Shown in pieces: positions 1 through 11,575 of a stretch of 64,000 bases of DNA; within the stretch, counting starts at the first letter, position 1; each line of letters starts with the position of its first letter. Location: contig NC_064678.1 in assembly GCF_023278565.1 (NCBI RefSeq), positions 5,022,001 through 5,086,000 on the forward strand. The letters run 5' to 3'. The notes beneath the pieces are model-generated. The model had not been told where the DNA came from, did not search any database, and was given only the letters and a program-made list of their open reading frames with translations. The translations under genes were made by a program, and so were the position numbers. Origin of the DNA: Colletotrichum lupini (taxonomy: Eukaryota; Ascomycota; Sordariomycetes; Glomerellales; Glomerellaceae).

Positions 1-3000
1 GCCGAGACGAGTCTATACCGCAGAGTGAACTGGTTGCTCAATCTAGGATGATGCTACAAGAACGGTCTCATCCAAAGACGTGTGTGGCCCCTCTGCAATT
101 TTAAACAATCAAGAGTGTTGTAAGGGTAGCCAGGGGACCAGATGGAGGGGAAAGACCACCGAGACCGAGAGAAGGATGCGGCGGCGGAGGAGGAGGAGGG
201 GGACCAGCCAGTGATCTCCCGCATGGGTCGCACAAGCCAGGCCTTATTCATGGTTTGACGTGTGCGCGGGATCGACGAGCGGACCATGGTGATCAGCACA
301 AAATATGCGAGTGAGCGAGGGCCGGCGGGCGGACGAACCACGGTAGTGGTGATGCATTAAAGGTTGCAGTGAAGAATCTCCGAAGGCTGTCGTGAGTTGA
401 CTGGCCGGGGGGAGGATGGGTCTGAGAGCTATAACAGATGCGACTCTGCTCTGCTATTCATCTGTCGGCACATGCGAGGGAAGTTCCCAACGCTCCCCGT
501 TCTGTGGTTGTCGTTATGTCATCGGGCCAAAGTTTGACAGGCGATGGATCGAGAAGGGGGAGATGGAAGGCTGTAAGTCGAGAGGAAGAGAGTGATCCAC
601 AGTCGTCCCAAGTCTGCACGAAAGAAGCCTCCTGTAATTAGCCTTCGTGAAACCAGAGCAGGGGTGCCAGGTCCGGGGCGTTGGACGACATGACATCAGA
701 TGGAAGAATCGGGTGTGAGTGGGTGTCGTTCATGAGGGAAGAGGAAGGGAAAGAGGCGTGCGGTCAAACAATCAGGAGAGACCAGGTGCACGTGATCTGG
801 GGTCTTTTTCGTGAAAACAATGAGGATCAATAGTCGTCTGGTACTAAGTGTGCGAGGGGTGAAGCCTGCAGGTATGGTAGGGGTGAAGTTGATGGAGGGT
901 GGAAACACTATGAAAGTTGATTGGGAGGGTGGAGAATCCGCAGAGTCCAGAAGCCCTGGAATTGGAATCACTGGGAACATCTGGTCAGGGACAACATGAG
1001 AAGCCACATTCTACGGATCAAAATCAGGTACCCGTTGGATATACTCCGTACTGCAGTACCTTAGTACACAAAGAAAGGGGAGTTGGGACGAGGCTGAGTC
1101 TTTCCCCTTTGGAAAATCAGCTGAAACAGGAACAACCAGGTCAGGGGCCTTCACCGTGTTTGGGATGAAGTTGGCGTGGATGCCACTGGAGAAAGGCGCT
1201 GGCATCTTCAAACGGCCAAGTGGGACGCAGCCGCAACATTATATAAGCAGAACTGTACTAATGCCACTCCCGATTGGCTGTAATTCTCCGATGAGCACGG
1301 CGGCCAGGTCCGATTGATCCTCGACCCCCCGTGAAAATCATGCGCTATCGCTGCCATCCCTTCCTCCCCCGGCCCCCGTTCCTCCCGATTGCCCCGATTC
1401 TACCCCCGGCCCTTCCTAGCGCCGCTTCCAACTCCATCCCATCCAACGTCCCCCTTCTTCTGGGCACTCAAAGTGAACCTCAACTTCCTCCACCAACTTG
1501 CCCCTGAGCCTCCATCCAACATCTCCTTTCACCAAGCTGGTTCCCTGGACCGATCAAGCGAGCGATTCTTCTTTTCAAGCTTGATGCTATTGGATCAGAA
1601 CATCGGACGGCGAGCAGAATTCGATATTGCCTGCTTCTATTCCTCCTCCCCATCCCCCTTACGGATAACACCCCTGAGCGAGAAGAAGTTTTTGCGCTCT
1701 GGAACCACTCCCTGAACCCGACTTCCCATCTCCTTTGCTCTGCCCACTGTTTCCATCACTCAACGCTGGGGTTTCCTTCCTTGTTTGGATGTTTAGAAAT
1801 TCGAAATGTTGTCGTTTTGAGTGGGCCGAACAGACACGGCTCGGAGAAAAACGAAAGACGGCAGGACATAAACGGGCACTTGTAGATCACGAGATGACTA
1901 ACGGGAGATCATTCTTGCTCCTGGACATTACGCACATCATCAAGAACGGTACGACATCATCAAGTGACGAAGATTTGGATCTACACATACCGTTGCATTC
2001 TTGAATAACATCTCCTCATCTTCTCATGTTCCCATAAACTTAGTTATTGAGCTCCGCTCTTTCACCAACGCTTCTGCACAGAAGACGCGCACGCCTTAAT
2101 AGTATTAAGGTGTGATATAGGCTGTAACCTTCGGCCGAATCATCCTATTATGCACATCACCTCCGTCCAGAGCCCACAGACGTCGACGCCTAACCCCCGG
2201 CTATCCCACTCGCTATCCCCCGTCATCCCGGTATGGCATCACGGCCTTTCACATCGCTTCTTAGCAAACGTCCACCGCCGCCCAGCCCCGTCCACCTACA
2301 AGATACTTCTCCCAGGCTGTCCAAGCATGGTGGTGATCCTCCACAGGGTAAATACTCCGCGGGCAAATACTCCATTCGCACCCCCCGGCCAAGAGCCGTC
2401 CTCCACTCCCCTCCACGCCGCGGGCCTGCCCCTCTCTTGGAATCGTAAACACCAGACGACGGTTAAGCTCATCCCCCTACCCTAGCCCCGCAGACAACCC
2501 GCTCTTCGACCGAACGTCTCACGATGTCTAACCCAAAGCGATGGCGAAGCCGTACTACCGCCAGGCTAGCTCCAGTCTGGTTCAGGAGGCGTAGGTGAGG
2601 TGAGGTATCCGGACTGGATAACCCGATCTTTGGCAGCTCGAGAGCAACCCTGGCCCCCGGGAAGGAGGAGCAAGCATCCATCTGGACTAACATGGTCTTT
2701 TGGAAGGTCGAAGGCGGGAGGCAAGAGGCAAGAAAGAACGTTTAAAGAAGGCCTCGTTTCCCGTCTCTGGAACGGAATTCTTGTTTCTCTCCAGCCTCAT
2801 CGCTCTGCATTCTTTGGTGATTCATTTGCCAGTTTCTTTCTTTTCGCTTCCTTCTTTTCCAACAGCATCCTGTCATTCTCTTCTCGGTGCTAGTCGCCCA
2901 GCTCCCTTGAAGGGCCTTGCTTCAGTCCATTCCTTCATCACCAACGATCCAAACGAAACCAAACACGAACTCCATCCAACTTGCAAACACTTTAGCAATC

Positions 3001-3031
3001 CGCTGGCTTCACGATCTTTTCAGCAGACAAC
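1..3031. other. Intergenic region upstream of the secreted repeat protein
   Basis: No convincing coding region is visible. The open frames here are short, overlap on both strands and lack domain-like composition. A strong TATA-like box lies at 1240-1247, followed by a pyrimidine-rich stretch around 1330-1480. Another C/T-rich stretch (about 2770-2900) precedes the start codon at 3032, as is usual for fungal 5' leaders. The region may be the promoter and a long leader of the gene at 3032, or may hold an unrecognised non-coding transcript. Confidence 0.4.
1240..1247 (+). promoter_or_regulatory. TATA-like box
   Basis: The sequence tatataag is followed about 90 bp downstream by a C/T-rich tract typical of fungal 5' leaders. 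No ORF starting soon after it looks real, so the transcript it would serve is unknown. It is 1.8 kb upstream of the gene at 3032. Confidence 0.25.
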
Positions 3032-5268
3032 ATGTTGCTCAAGTCAGCCGCTCTCGTCTGCCTCCTGGCTGAGCTCGGTCTCGCGCGCCATCACCAGCAC
3101 CCCAAGCGCCAGGTCGCACCCTCCCCGATCTTGTCGAGCATCAGCATCCCGCCCCCTCCCTCGACGGGAACTGGCGCTGCCGGCGCCGCCCCCGGTACGG
3201 GTGGTCCGACGGGCATCTTCCTCAACACCTCGATCCCCGTTGCCACCCCTCAGGTCACGACCCTCACCGAGGTAGCAACCGTCACCTCTACCCTCGAGAA
3301 CAATGCCACCGTCACCGAGGTCATCACCACCGAGCGCACCGTTACCGCTTCCGCCCCTGCCGTCATCCAGCAGCCCCAGATCATCATCATCTCCCAGGTC
3401 ACCTTCTTCCAGTTCATCTCCGCCCTCGGTGGCGCCCCTCCCGCCGTTCAGCAGGGTGAGCAGGGCGGCTTCGTCGTCGGCGGCCAGCAGTTTGGCCAGT
3501 TCCAGTCCGCCTGCAGCGCCGCCTGTGGTATGCAGTTCACCCAGTGCCAGAGTATCGCCGGACAGAACTTTGCCATCTCTCAGTGCCAGACCCAGCTTGT
3601 CAACTGCCAGAACGCCGCAAAGACCGCCACCGTCACCGTCTCCGTGCCCGTGACTGTCACCCAGACCGTCATCCTTCCGAGCGGCCCAGTCTCTGGAGGA
3701 AGCAGCCTGCCCTCTGCCACGCTCGAGAACGGCGGCTCCGTCATTGCCACCACCACTCTGCCCCCTGACTCTGGCGCCACCATCGGATCCGGAGGCGTCA
3801 GCTTCGTCACCGTCCCCGCTACCCCTGCTGCTCCTCCTTCTCAGACGCCCGCCGCCCCTGAGACCCAGGTCTTGACCACCACTCTCCCGGCCAACCCCGA
3901 CTCGCCCTCCGGCTCCCCCATCGTCTCCGTGATCACCATCACCCGCCAGCCCGGTTCTGAGCCTTCTGTCACCGGCGGTGCCTCCGAGCAAGCCGGCTCC
4001 GTCGAGACCTCCGCAGTCGTTTCCACCCTTCCTCCCCAGTCCGAGGGCGGCGCCCCCGTCGTTTCCACCATCTACATCACCAAGACTGCCGGTGTTCCTG
4101 TTGCTTCCGGCACGGCTGTCAGCTCCGTCGACGCAATTGCCAGCGGCTCCGTCCAGACCTCTGCCGTCGTGTCGACCCTCCCTCCCAAGTCCGAGGGCGG
4201 CGCACCCATCGTCTCGACCATCTACATCACTAGAACCGGTGGTGGCGATGCCCCTGCTGCTTCCGGTACCGCAGTCAGCTCCGTCGATGCCGTGGCTTCC
4301 TCCGCCGTCATCACCACTCTCCCCGCCCAGTCCGAGGGAGGTCAGCCCATCGTCTCGACAATTTACGTCACTGCCCAGCCTCCCGCTCCCTCCAACGAGC
4401 CCGGTGCCTCCGGACAGGGCGGCGAGGTCGTCACTTCTGCCATTGAGACCACGCTTCCTCCCCAGAGCGCCGGCGGCTCCGCCATCATCAGCACAGTCTA
4501 CGTGACCGCCACCGTCCCCGCGGCCTCGGCCTCCGCTTCCGCATCCATCTCCCGCCCAGCTGAGCCCCCCCGCCCCAACGAGCCCAAGACCTCCGTCATT
4601 ACAATGACCCTCGCCCCTCCCTCCGGCTCCCCCGTCATCTCCCTTGTCACCGTCACAATCCAGCCCACCGCAGGCCCCTCGGGCTCCGGCTCACCCCCGG
4701 CCCAGACTGAGGTCGTCACCTCCGCCCTGACATCCACCATCCCCGCCGAGGGCACCACCCCGCCGAGGGCACCACCCCGCCCCGCGTGACAACAGTCTAC
4801 GTGACCGCCCAGCCTCCCGCCCCAACCTCCGCCCCCGCCCCTCCCCGCGTCGTCACAGTCACAGTCGGCTCCCTCACCGGCGTCGTCACAATCAGCGACG
4901 CAGCCCAGAGCTCCGCCTCCGGCACCACCATCGCCTCGGCTCTCCCCAGCGCCGGTGCGGGCGGTAACACCGGTGGCAACGGAGGCAGCGGCGGCAACGG
5001 CGGAAGCAACAACGGCGGCGGCGGTAACGGTGGAAGCGGCGGCAACGGAGGCAGCGTCGGCGGCGAGAGCGGCGGAAGCTGCCCCTCAGCCGCGCCCGTC
5101 ACCGTCACCGTCAGCGCGTGCCCCACCGCTCCCGTCACCTCCGTCCTGACCCAGACCGTCTCGGTCGTGCCCACGTCCACCCCGGCTGCCGTCAAGCGCG
5201 CCGAGGAGGGCAAGCGCGACGCCGTCTACCACCCCCGCCGCCACGGCCACGCCTTTGGCTTCTGGTAA
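3032..5268 (+). CDS. Secreted Ser/Thr/Pro-rich repeat protein, frame broken near its 3' end
   Basis: This is a probable secreted or cell-wall protein of unknown function. The first frame (3032-4789) gives 585 residues. A hydrophobic signal peptide covers residues 1-18 and a Kex2-like KR site lies at 25-26. A five-cysteine patch (C161, C165, C172, C185, C192) is followed by several degenerate Ser/Thr/Pro modules of about 40-60 residues carrying cores such as TLPPQSEGGAPIVSTIYIT. The frame ends at a TGA (4787-4789) just after an exact 17-bp tandem duplication. Reading on in another frame to 5268 continues the same module (TTVYVTAQPPAPT), then a Gly/Asn-rich linker, two more cysteines, a KR-rich segment and an HAFGFW terminus. 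Without one repeat copy the gene would encode 739 residues. No GPI signal or catalytic domain is seen. The break could be a real allele or an assembly error; no intron of plausible size explains it. Confidence 0.75.
4745..4778 (+). repeat. Perfect 17-bp tandem duplication causing a frameshift
   Basis: The unit gccgagggcaccacccc occurs twice, at 4745-4761 and 4762-4778. Because 17 is not a multiple of three, the second copy shifts the frame to a TGA. Removing one copy joins the upstream codons PAEGTTPP directly to RVTTVYVTA, which matches the repeating module of the protein. Confidence 0.9.
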
Positions 5269-5881
5269 ACAGAACGCGGGTGGTAGTAAGTTTGAGTGAG
5301 AAGAAGAAGACGAGGAAGGGAATAGCTGTGGCGGTTGAACAGAAAGATGAAGCCTGGCAGGAACGCTAGCCGCTTGTCGAGTATGATTAACCCTGCTACA
5401 CATTTTCTTCCTCATCTCTGATTTCCTCTCAAACTCTGAAAAACGACATCATGGGATATCAAGTCAAACCAACAAAAAAAGATGACATTGAGAAAAAAAT
5501 CAACAAAAAATGGGAATGGCAAAAAAGGGTTCGTTCTGCACATGATACAGATGAGATCGATTGCCTCTTGGCAGACAGCTGTGCTGGGTTCTGGCCGGAG
5601 CAAACGGAAACGCAAAGATTGTTTGGACGATTTTGGGTGAAAAGGGTTCATGGATTGGAGCATCATTCTTCCTTGGGTTTTTGTGTCTTTTCTTCTTCTT
5701 CTTGCATTGTACATTGTTTCTGTCCGTTTCTAGAGTAGATAGGGGCCAGGTCCCAATAACGGTCGATATCCCACGAATGTCAAAAGGATGCCACAACACT
5801 CCCGTTCCAAAATTCTTCCATGCGGTGTGATGCGAATGCAGATGGCCATATTTCCTCCAAAATGCGAGTAATCGTGCTGCA
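5269..5881. other. Convergent intergenic region
   Basis: This 613-bp stretch separates the stop codons of two converging genes. It holds A-rich runs around 5465-5525 and T-rich runs around 5685-5720, as expected for two facing 3' untranslated regions. No further gene is seen. Confidence 0.5.
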
Positions 5882-8440
5882 CTACTCATCTGATCCGCCT
5901 TCAATTGGATCCCCGTCATAATCAGGTAGCCCTCGGATATTGGCACGTCCATCCTCGGCCTTCTTCTTTCTCGATCTGCCCTTGGGCCTACCCCTTTTCT
6001 TGGAAACTTCATTCACGCTCAGGGGCAAAACTGGTCTAGGGTCTCGGCTTGATGAGCAGGCTAGTCTCCCGACAAAGGTTTTTGGCTTGGCAAACCTTTG
6101 CCCCACGTTTTCGCTCAAGTCAGAGTTGGATGGTTGTGCAATCATTGACATAGAGTCCGTTATCTGCGTGAGAGCAACTTCAGATGTCAGAGACTCTGTT
6201 CCGGATTGGGGTATGATTGAGTCCGAATCTTCTGCTATAAAGGAGCCTGCGATGTTTGTGTCAGTGGTTTGATATTGGCTATGCTCTAATTCACAGTCTA
6301 CGAGATCTCCACGGATAGCCATGTCTGTCTGGCCAGCCTTTAGAGAAGATCCCAGCGATGCCGGATTCAGAGCGCCCTTATGTTGGTGTTGAAGCATCTT
6401 GTGTGGTGCAAGTTCTTTGGAGGCAAAGGCCGAGATGGGAACCACAGAAGGTTGGTAGTAGTCGCCAGCGGAGCTGCTCGATGGCCGTAAGTCTCGTGCA
6501 GCTTCCTTGAGCGACTCTTTGAAAGCAATGTCTTCATCTTTTTCGACGTCTTCGCCGAATATGAAGCTCATCCACTCTGTATCCATGTCTACTTTATCTG
6601 AGCCTGGCACCGATATAGCATTTCCGGCATCTGTATCTAGTGTCTGAGGAAGGAAAATTGAGGTTTCGACTTCCTCATTTTCTTCATCGGTAGGCCTCAA
6701 GTTTTGCTCACTTGGTTCTCGCTTGTTCAGAGTTGGTTTATCCTCGCTATCCGACTCAAACATGGGCGGTAGCTGTCGAGGCTGCGCATAGTGGCCATCG
6801 TCTGAGCAGGATTCTGCATGCGCGAGGGATGTGTCTTCGGAAAGTCCCTCTTTATCGTTGTAAAGGTCACCTCTCGGTCGACCAGCTGATAGAGTGGATG
6901 ATATGATCGGCAGCAGAGGTGATGAGGATCGCATCTTCTCTGCAGTGGCTCTTGGTTGGCCATCATTCTTGATAGAGGTGCCAAAGCGCTTGTACTGGCC
7001 AGTTTCCATACTGTCCTGCGCCCTGTCATCCAAAGAAAAGTCCGTAAATGTGCTCATCGGGGGGTGGTCGAATCTCGAATCATGGACCACCGAGCTGCTT
7101 GAAATGAGGATGTTGCTGACTCCGGGACTGATCTTGACGATCTTGCGACTTGCACTAGAATCTTTCTCGAATGGGCTTTTTGTTTGATCTTCATGAGACT
7201 CGATCATCTTTTGCCATCGCTGGTTCTCACTGCATTCCGATGGCGCAACTTCTTGCACTGGGTTGCGACCGACCTGACCAATGGTGCTCCCAAACATTTC
7301 GGACGCTGGTTTCCCTGATCTCTCAAGCATTACAAGCTGGCTCAGTCGTCGAGGCACAGGATGATGTACCCTGGATGGAGATGATTCAACAAGTAATGAC
7401 CGACCTTCCTTTTGTAAACGCTCAAGTCGGCTCGGTTCCTTTGGCAAACGCTCAAGTCGGGTTGGGTACCTATATGCTTTGAGCGACATCGAGGCGCGCG
7501 GAGGATTTCCGCGGCACGCAGCACTCTGTCCATGCTTTCGCTGTGTCGAAGATATTGTTTCGGACACTGGCAAAGCTCTCTGGCCTCGCAATCCTGGAGG
7601 ACCATAATCCTGCGCAGAGAATTGAGACGAGGTTTGGACAAAGTATTCCGACTGTCGTAAGCTTTTCGACTGGGTCGCAGTTCTGGGAAGACGATTCTGA
7701 GAGCTTTTTGCCGTGATCTGACTTCCTCCGCTGTATCGAATATCCTCACTGCCGATTCTGATCCGGACGTCTTTGTCTCCGCCTTGCGTGCTAATGTAGC
7801 TTGTAGCTTTGCCTTGTAGTGGTCTCCTTCCATTTCCGTTCTGCTCCCAGAAGAAGCCAGATTGACCCTCAGGATGCTTGTTGCGAAAGCCCCAGATCTG
7901 GCGTCCTTTTGAGCTGCTAGCTCCCGAGAAATGCAGAGGTAGCGACTTTTGGACATTGATCCCAGCCCAGTCGCCTTTTTGTAGCAAACGGTGTCTCTTC
8001 GCATCCAAGAGCTCAGGTTCATAGTCAGGAAGCTTTCGTTTCTTGGTAGCATGCTGTGAGCGGGGCTCTTGTAGAATGCCGTGGTCTACTGCGACTAGAG
8101 GTTCCTTCCGCACATGCTGCCCTGGCGACATCAACAGACGGTGATCCTGAGGAACATTGTGCTGGTTCTTCTGGTCATATTGGCGGTGCTGGCTGTGCCG
8201 GTGTTGCTGGTGCTGTTGGAAGTGCGGCGAATTTTGTGATGGAACTGTAGAGAGGCGCTTCGTAGGATATGTCGAAGAATTGGCCTGATGAGAGAAAAAG
8301 GAAATAGAGTCGAGGCCGGGCTTGGGAGGACCGTGAAGCCCCGAGCGAGCTTTTGCGAAGTACTGTTTTTGTTTAGCGATCTCCGGTTTCCAGCCCTTGC
8401 CTCGAGAATGTCGAGCCAAAGCTCCCTCGGTCCAGTTCAT
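5882..8440 (-). CDS. Large uncharacterised nuclear-type protein with C-terminal AT-hook
   Basis: A single uninterrupted frame of 852 residues starts at the ATG at 8440 (MNWTEGALARHSRGKGW). The N-terminal block is basic and aromatic and looks conserved in style. The middle is low-complexity and rich in Ser, Gln, Arg and acidic residues, as in disordered nuclear proteins, with an acidic stretch before the last third. Near the C-terminus (about 813-828) lies an AT-hook core, KKRGRPKGRSRKKK, which in known families binds the minor groove of AT-rich DNA. No enzymatic domain, signal peptide or membrane segment is visible. A nuclear, DNA-associated role is inference from the AT-hook and composition. 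I do not recognise the family. Confidence 0.75.
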   Translation of the reverse strand: MNWTEGALARHSRGKGWKPEIAKQKQYFAKARSGLHGPPKPGLDSISFFSHQANSSTYPTKRLSTVPSQNSPHFQQHQQHRHSQHRQYDQKNQHNVPQDHRLLMSPGQHVRKEPLVAVDHGILQEPRSQHATKKRKLPDYEPELLDAKRHRLLQKGDWAGINVQKSLPLHFSGASSSKGRQIWGFRNKHPEGQSGFFWEQNGNGRRPLQGKATSYISTQGGDKDVRIRIGSEDIRYSGGSQITAKSSQNRLPRTATQSKSLRQSEYFVQTSSQFSAQDYGPPGLRGQRALPVSETISSTQRKHGQSAACRGNPPRASMSLKAYRYPTRLERLPKEPSRLERLQKEGRSLLVESSPSRVHHPVPRRLSQLVMLERSGKPASEMFGSTIGQVGRNPVQEVAPSECSENQRWQKMIESHEDQTKSPFEKDSSASRKIVKISPGVSNILISSSSVVHDSRFDHPPMSTFTDFSLDDRAQDSMETGQYKRFGTSIKNDGQPRATAEKMRSSSPLLPIISSTLSAGRPRGDLYNDKEGLSEDTSLAHAESCSDDGHYAQPRQLPPMFESDSEDKPTLNKREPSEQNLRPTDEENEEVETSIFLPQTLDTDAGNAISVPGSDKVDMDTEWMSFIFGEDVEKDEDIAFKESLKEAARDLRPSSSSAGDYYQPSVVPISAFASKELAPHKMLQHQHKGALNPASLGSSLKAGQTDMAIRGDLVDCELEHSQYQTTDTNIAGSFIAEDSDSIIPQSGTESLTSEVALTQITDSMSMIAQPSNSDLSENVGQRFAKPKTFVGRLACSSSRDPRPVLPLSVNEVSKKRGRPKGRSRKKKAEDGRANIRGLPDYDGDPIEGGSDE

Positions 8441-11400
8441 GGTATGAGCACGGCGGGAGAAGATGGGTTGCTGGCGTCAGTGAGGGATGAAGAGTTGATT
8501 CGTATAGCAGGCAAATGAAGCCAGAAATCACAGCATGAAGCAAAGCTGTTTGGTGCAGCCCTCCGTTCTTTCAATCAAGGTATCTTAGTCTGTTCAAAAT
8601 CATCCTCGGACAAACCTAAGGTAGCTCTAGCAGGCAAGCGCGATTTCCTAAATTGAAATATTCTGTATTGCTCTTCCCTAAGCCGATTGTACCTAGGTAT
8701 ACCCATATCATGTGATTTGCGTTTGTTGCTCCTGCCTGCAAAAAAGCAGAAAATGCTCCTGCATTCAAAGAAGCAAAAAGGGCAACAGCGAGCAAACCAA
8801 AGACAGGAAGTCGCGATTGCTGTTGCAGTTGCCGCCTCAACGAACACAAAACGACCCCTATTTTCTGGTACAGTACGAATGCAGTGATTCCTACCATCTG
8901 TGCACTGGCGCAAATCCACTCTTTCCCACCCCATCCTGCAGGCGGAAGAATTTAAGAAAGCAGACGGGAAGGAAGGGCACACCCACTCGGTGCTTTCCAT
9001 TGTTGGGTCTGGGCAGCCAAGGCTCAAGCAGTCTCGTTGGATGCGGCGCCTCGCCTTGCCCTGCGCTTTCAGGCACGCCGCACATTGCGGGCGCGCTGTG
9101 ACACATCAAAGTCATCTTCCACCCTCCACTTGGTCCCTTGGATCGTGGATATCCTCCATGCAAGTTCCAGAACGCCCTCCCGTCTTATCTCCCACCGCTT
9201 GGCCCGGAACGATACTCCGAAAATAACCACTGACCGCCGTCGGCCGAACACGAGTCTGACTCAACCCGGCTCTGGCAACAGTGTCGACTGCGCCCTGCTG
9301 TGGGCTCGTGTCGCGTCGCCATGCACACACGTCCTCGGCCTCTCCATGTGGCGCTTGCCAGTACCGAGACGCACTCCGTACTCTCCCTGAGGAATACGCA
9401 ACTGGTCCCAGAAGAACCGACTGGCTTGTGAGAAAGACACTCCCGGTTCCCGATTCCGGTTCCCCACGTCGTAGTCGAAATTGAGGTTCAGGCCCAGCCC
9501 GACACTTGTCGTGGCCGACGTCACGGAAGTGGTCTTTGTCTCCCGGCCCTGCTTTCCTGGCTGCCTCTTGCAGTCTCCAAGATCTCCTGAAAGACATCGC
9601 ACCGGAACCCATGATGGTATCGCCGCCATTCTGGGTCGGCTTCCCCTAATCGACCATGCCAAAGACGTCATTTTTGACCTCGTGAGACTCTCGATCGGGG
9701 GCCCTGACATGCCTCGCCCAGGTGCCCCGGCAGTGTTCAGCCAAGTCCCGATCGTGGCGGGTGGCAGCCGACCAATGAGAGAATTACTGTGTGTCAACGC
9801 CGACCACTCAGCGACGAGACCGGCGAATTCTCGTTGTTCGTAGAGTTCGGACGATGGGAAATGACGGCTTTTCGCATGCGATTGAAGGGAAAAAGTCGAC
9901 GACGAAAACCAGCGAGATCGTGGTTGAAAAAGAGAGAGGGTTGGACTTCGCAGGCGGTCGGTCGAGATGGGTCTGGTCCATGGACTGCCGGTGTGGGATG
10001 CGGACATCGAATGTCGTCGGAGCAGCCGACCGCAAAAGTCTTGGGCCGTGGTGGTGCTGCCGTGCCTCCTTTGCCGGCCGTTGCCGCTGCTCCTCCTTGC
10101 CCGGTCTCGGCGACCTGGTAGACGAGCCGATTCTGCAGAGTCCTGGTCAATTAACGAGAGGAACACCACACAACCGATTCATCCACACTCCTTCCCCATC
10201 CCCGCCGGGCCGGCGCCCAAACCCAACATGGCTGCTCCATCCACATTTTCCAGAATCCAACATTGCGGCACTAGCCCTTGGGTTGGGACCCAAACAGCAA
10301 TTGTCCGCCGTGGACGGGGTACCTCTGACTGCACCTCATGTTCGCAGCGTCCCTATGTCACCGCCGCGGCTCTCCACCGAGTAAGCTTGTCAGCTGCCAC
10401 ACACTTCACCGAGGTCAACGACACCCCGTGAAGTTACACATCGTTGCCCGTCAACTGGAGTCGCGAATGGCAAGAGAGGGAAAGGTGCTTAGCAGCCTAG
10501 GGCACTACGATAGCTGAGGAGCTTCTCGAGAGATTAATGCCAGTCTTTAAGGAGACCTTGGAACCGACACGGCTCCTGAGAGAATTCAATTATTCTGCAC
10601 TTGCGCTCCGACCAATCAGCGCCCAACGATAAGCCAGCAATGCAAAATGCACCATCCCCCACTAGCGTCCCACACTTGATGCTTTGGAGACGCCCGAGAT
10701 GGAGGTCTCCTGCAGGTCACATCTGGAGATCAAGTTCCATAATGGAATCATCAAAGTTTTACCTGAAGTTTGTCTAGGAGCGGCAATGGTTTCCCAGAAT
10801 ACATTCAGCATACAGCCTGAATCAACCGTGGTGGACGAGTGAGATGTTGGGACGGACTATCCATATGGATATGTTGAGGGGTAATCGTGTATCCGGTGAT
10901 GGGACGGAGGTACCGCAGTCCTACGAATACCCTGCCGAGAGCAAAAATTGCGGGGGAGCCCGACTCTGATACGCCGTATCATAATCAGAAGAAGAATGTG
11001 TGTGATATGGCCGACTGGAGACCGACTGAACATGCGACGAATGGACAGCATGCCGTTCCTCCAGCTACGTCTTACGGGAGGGGCCATGGACAAGGAAGAA
11101 GCAGAGAATCCAGCCTTCTTCTCGCGGTCCACTCCAGCTTTGTGCATCCTGCAGTGTCCAAGACGTTTGGGCTGCATATCAGCCAGATATTCACTCAGGT
11201 CTTGCAGGGACGGGTCACGGCAGGCCATGTGGATTGGGTATCCCTCCGAAGATAGCTTCGACATGGTCGATTCGTGGAGCAAAAGCTTGGGGGTTCCTTG
11301 GGGGTTCGCTGACGAAAACACCATCGAATATTGGCCGGATGGACAAGTCGACTAGTGATTCCGAAGGTTTGGGCTCAGCAAGATGACCATCCCGCTGTCG

Positions 11401-11575
11401 GAGAGAAGTTGCGATATGGGGGTTCCCCCGAACTCCCCCCAAATGACTCGGGCCTGGTTGTAAACGCACCGTCGCTCACAGGATACCGACAAGAAGCCAT
11501 CGCACTGACCACAGATCTGACCTTTAGAGCGCACTGTTTAACTCCATCGTTTTATATTACTAGAGGATTGCCGTA
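8441..11575. other. Gene-poor intergenic region
   Basis: Several open frames exist on both strands, the longest 302 residues at 9261-10169 on the minus strand. They overlap one another in multiple frames and have no recognisable domains, signal peptides or intron-exon logic, so I do not call them. The part next to 8440 must hold the promoter of the AT-hook gene. GGGGGTTC occurs three times between 11287 and 11425, once inside an imperfect inverted repeat. Base composition is normal up to the sharp change near 11576. Confidence 0.4.

Noticed and set aside
3044..3991. 315-residue minus-strand frame over the secreted repeat protein
   Set aside because: Gly/Asp-rich shadow of the sense repeats; no features of its own.
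4700..4800. An intron bridging the two frames of the secreted repeat protein
   Set aside because: There is no donor, branch point and acceptor at a plausible distance, while an exact 17-bp duplication accounts for the shift fully.
9261..10169. 302-residue minus-strand frame in the 8.4-11.6 kb gap
   Set aside because: It overlaps several equally long frames on both strands and has no recognisable domain, signal or intron pattern.
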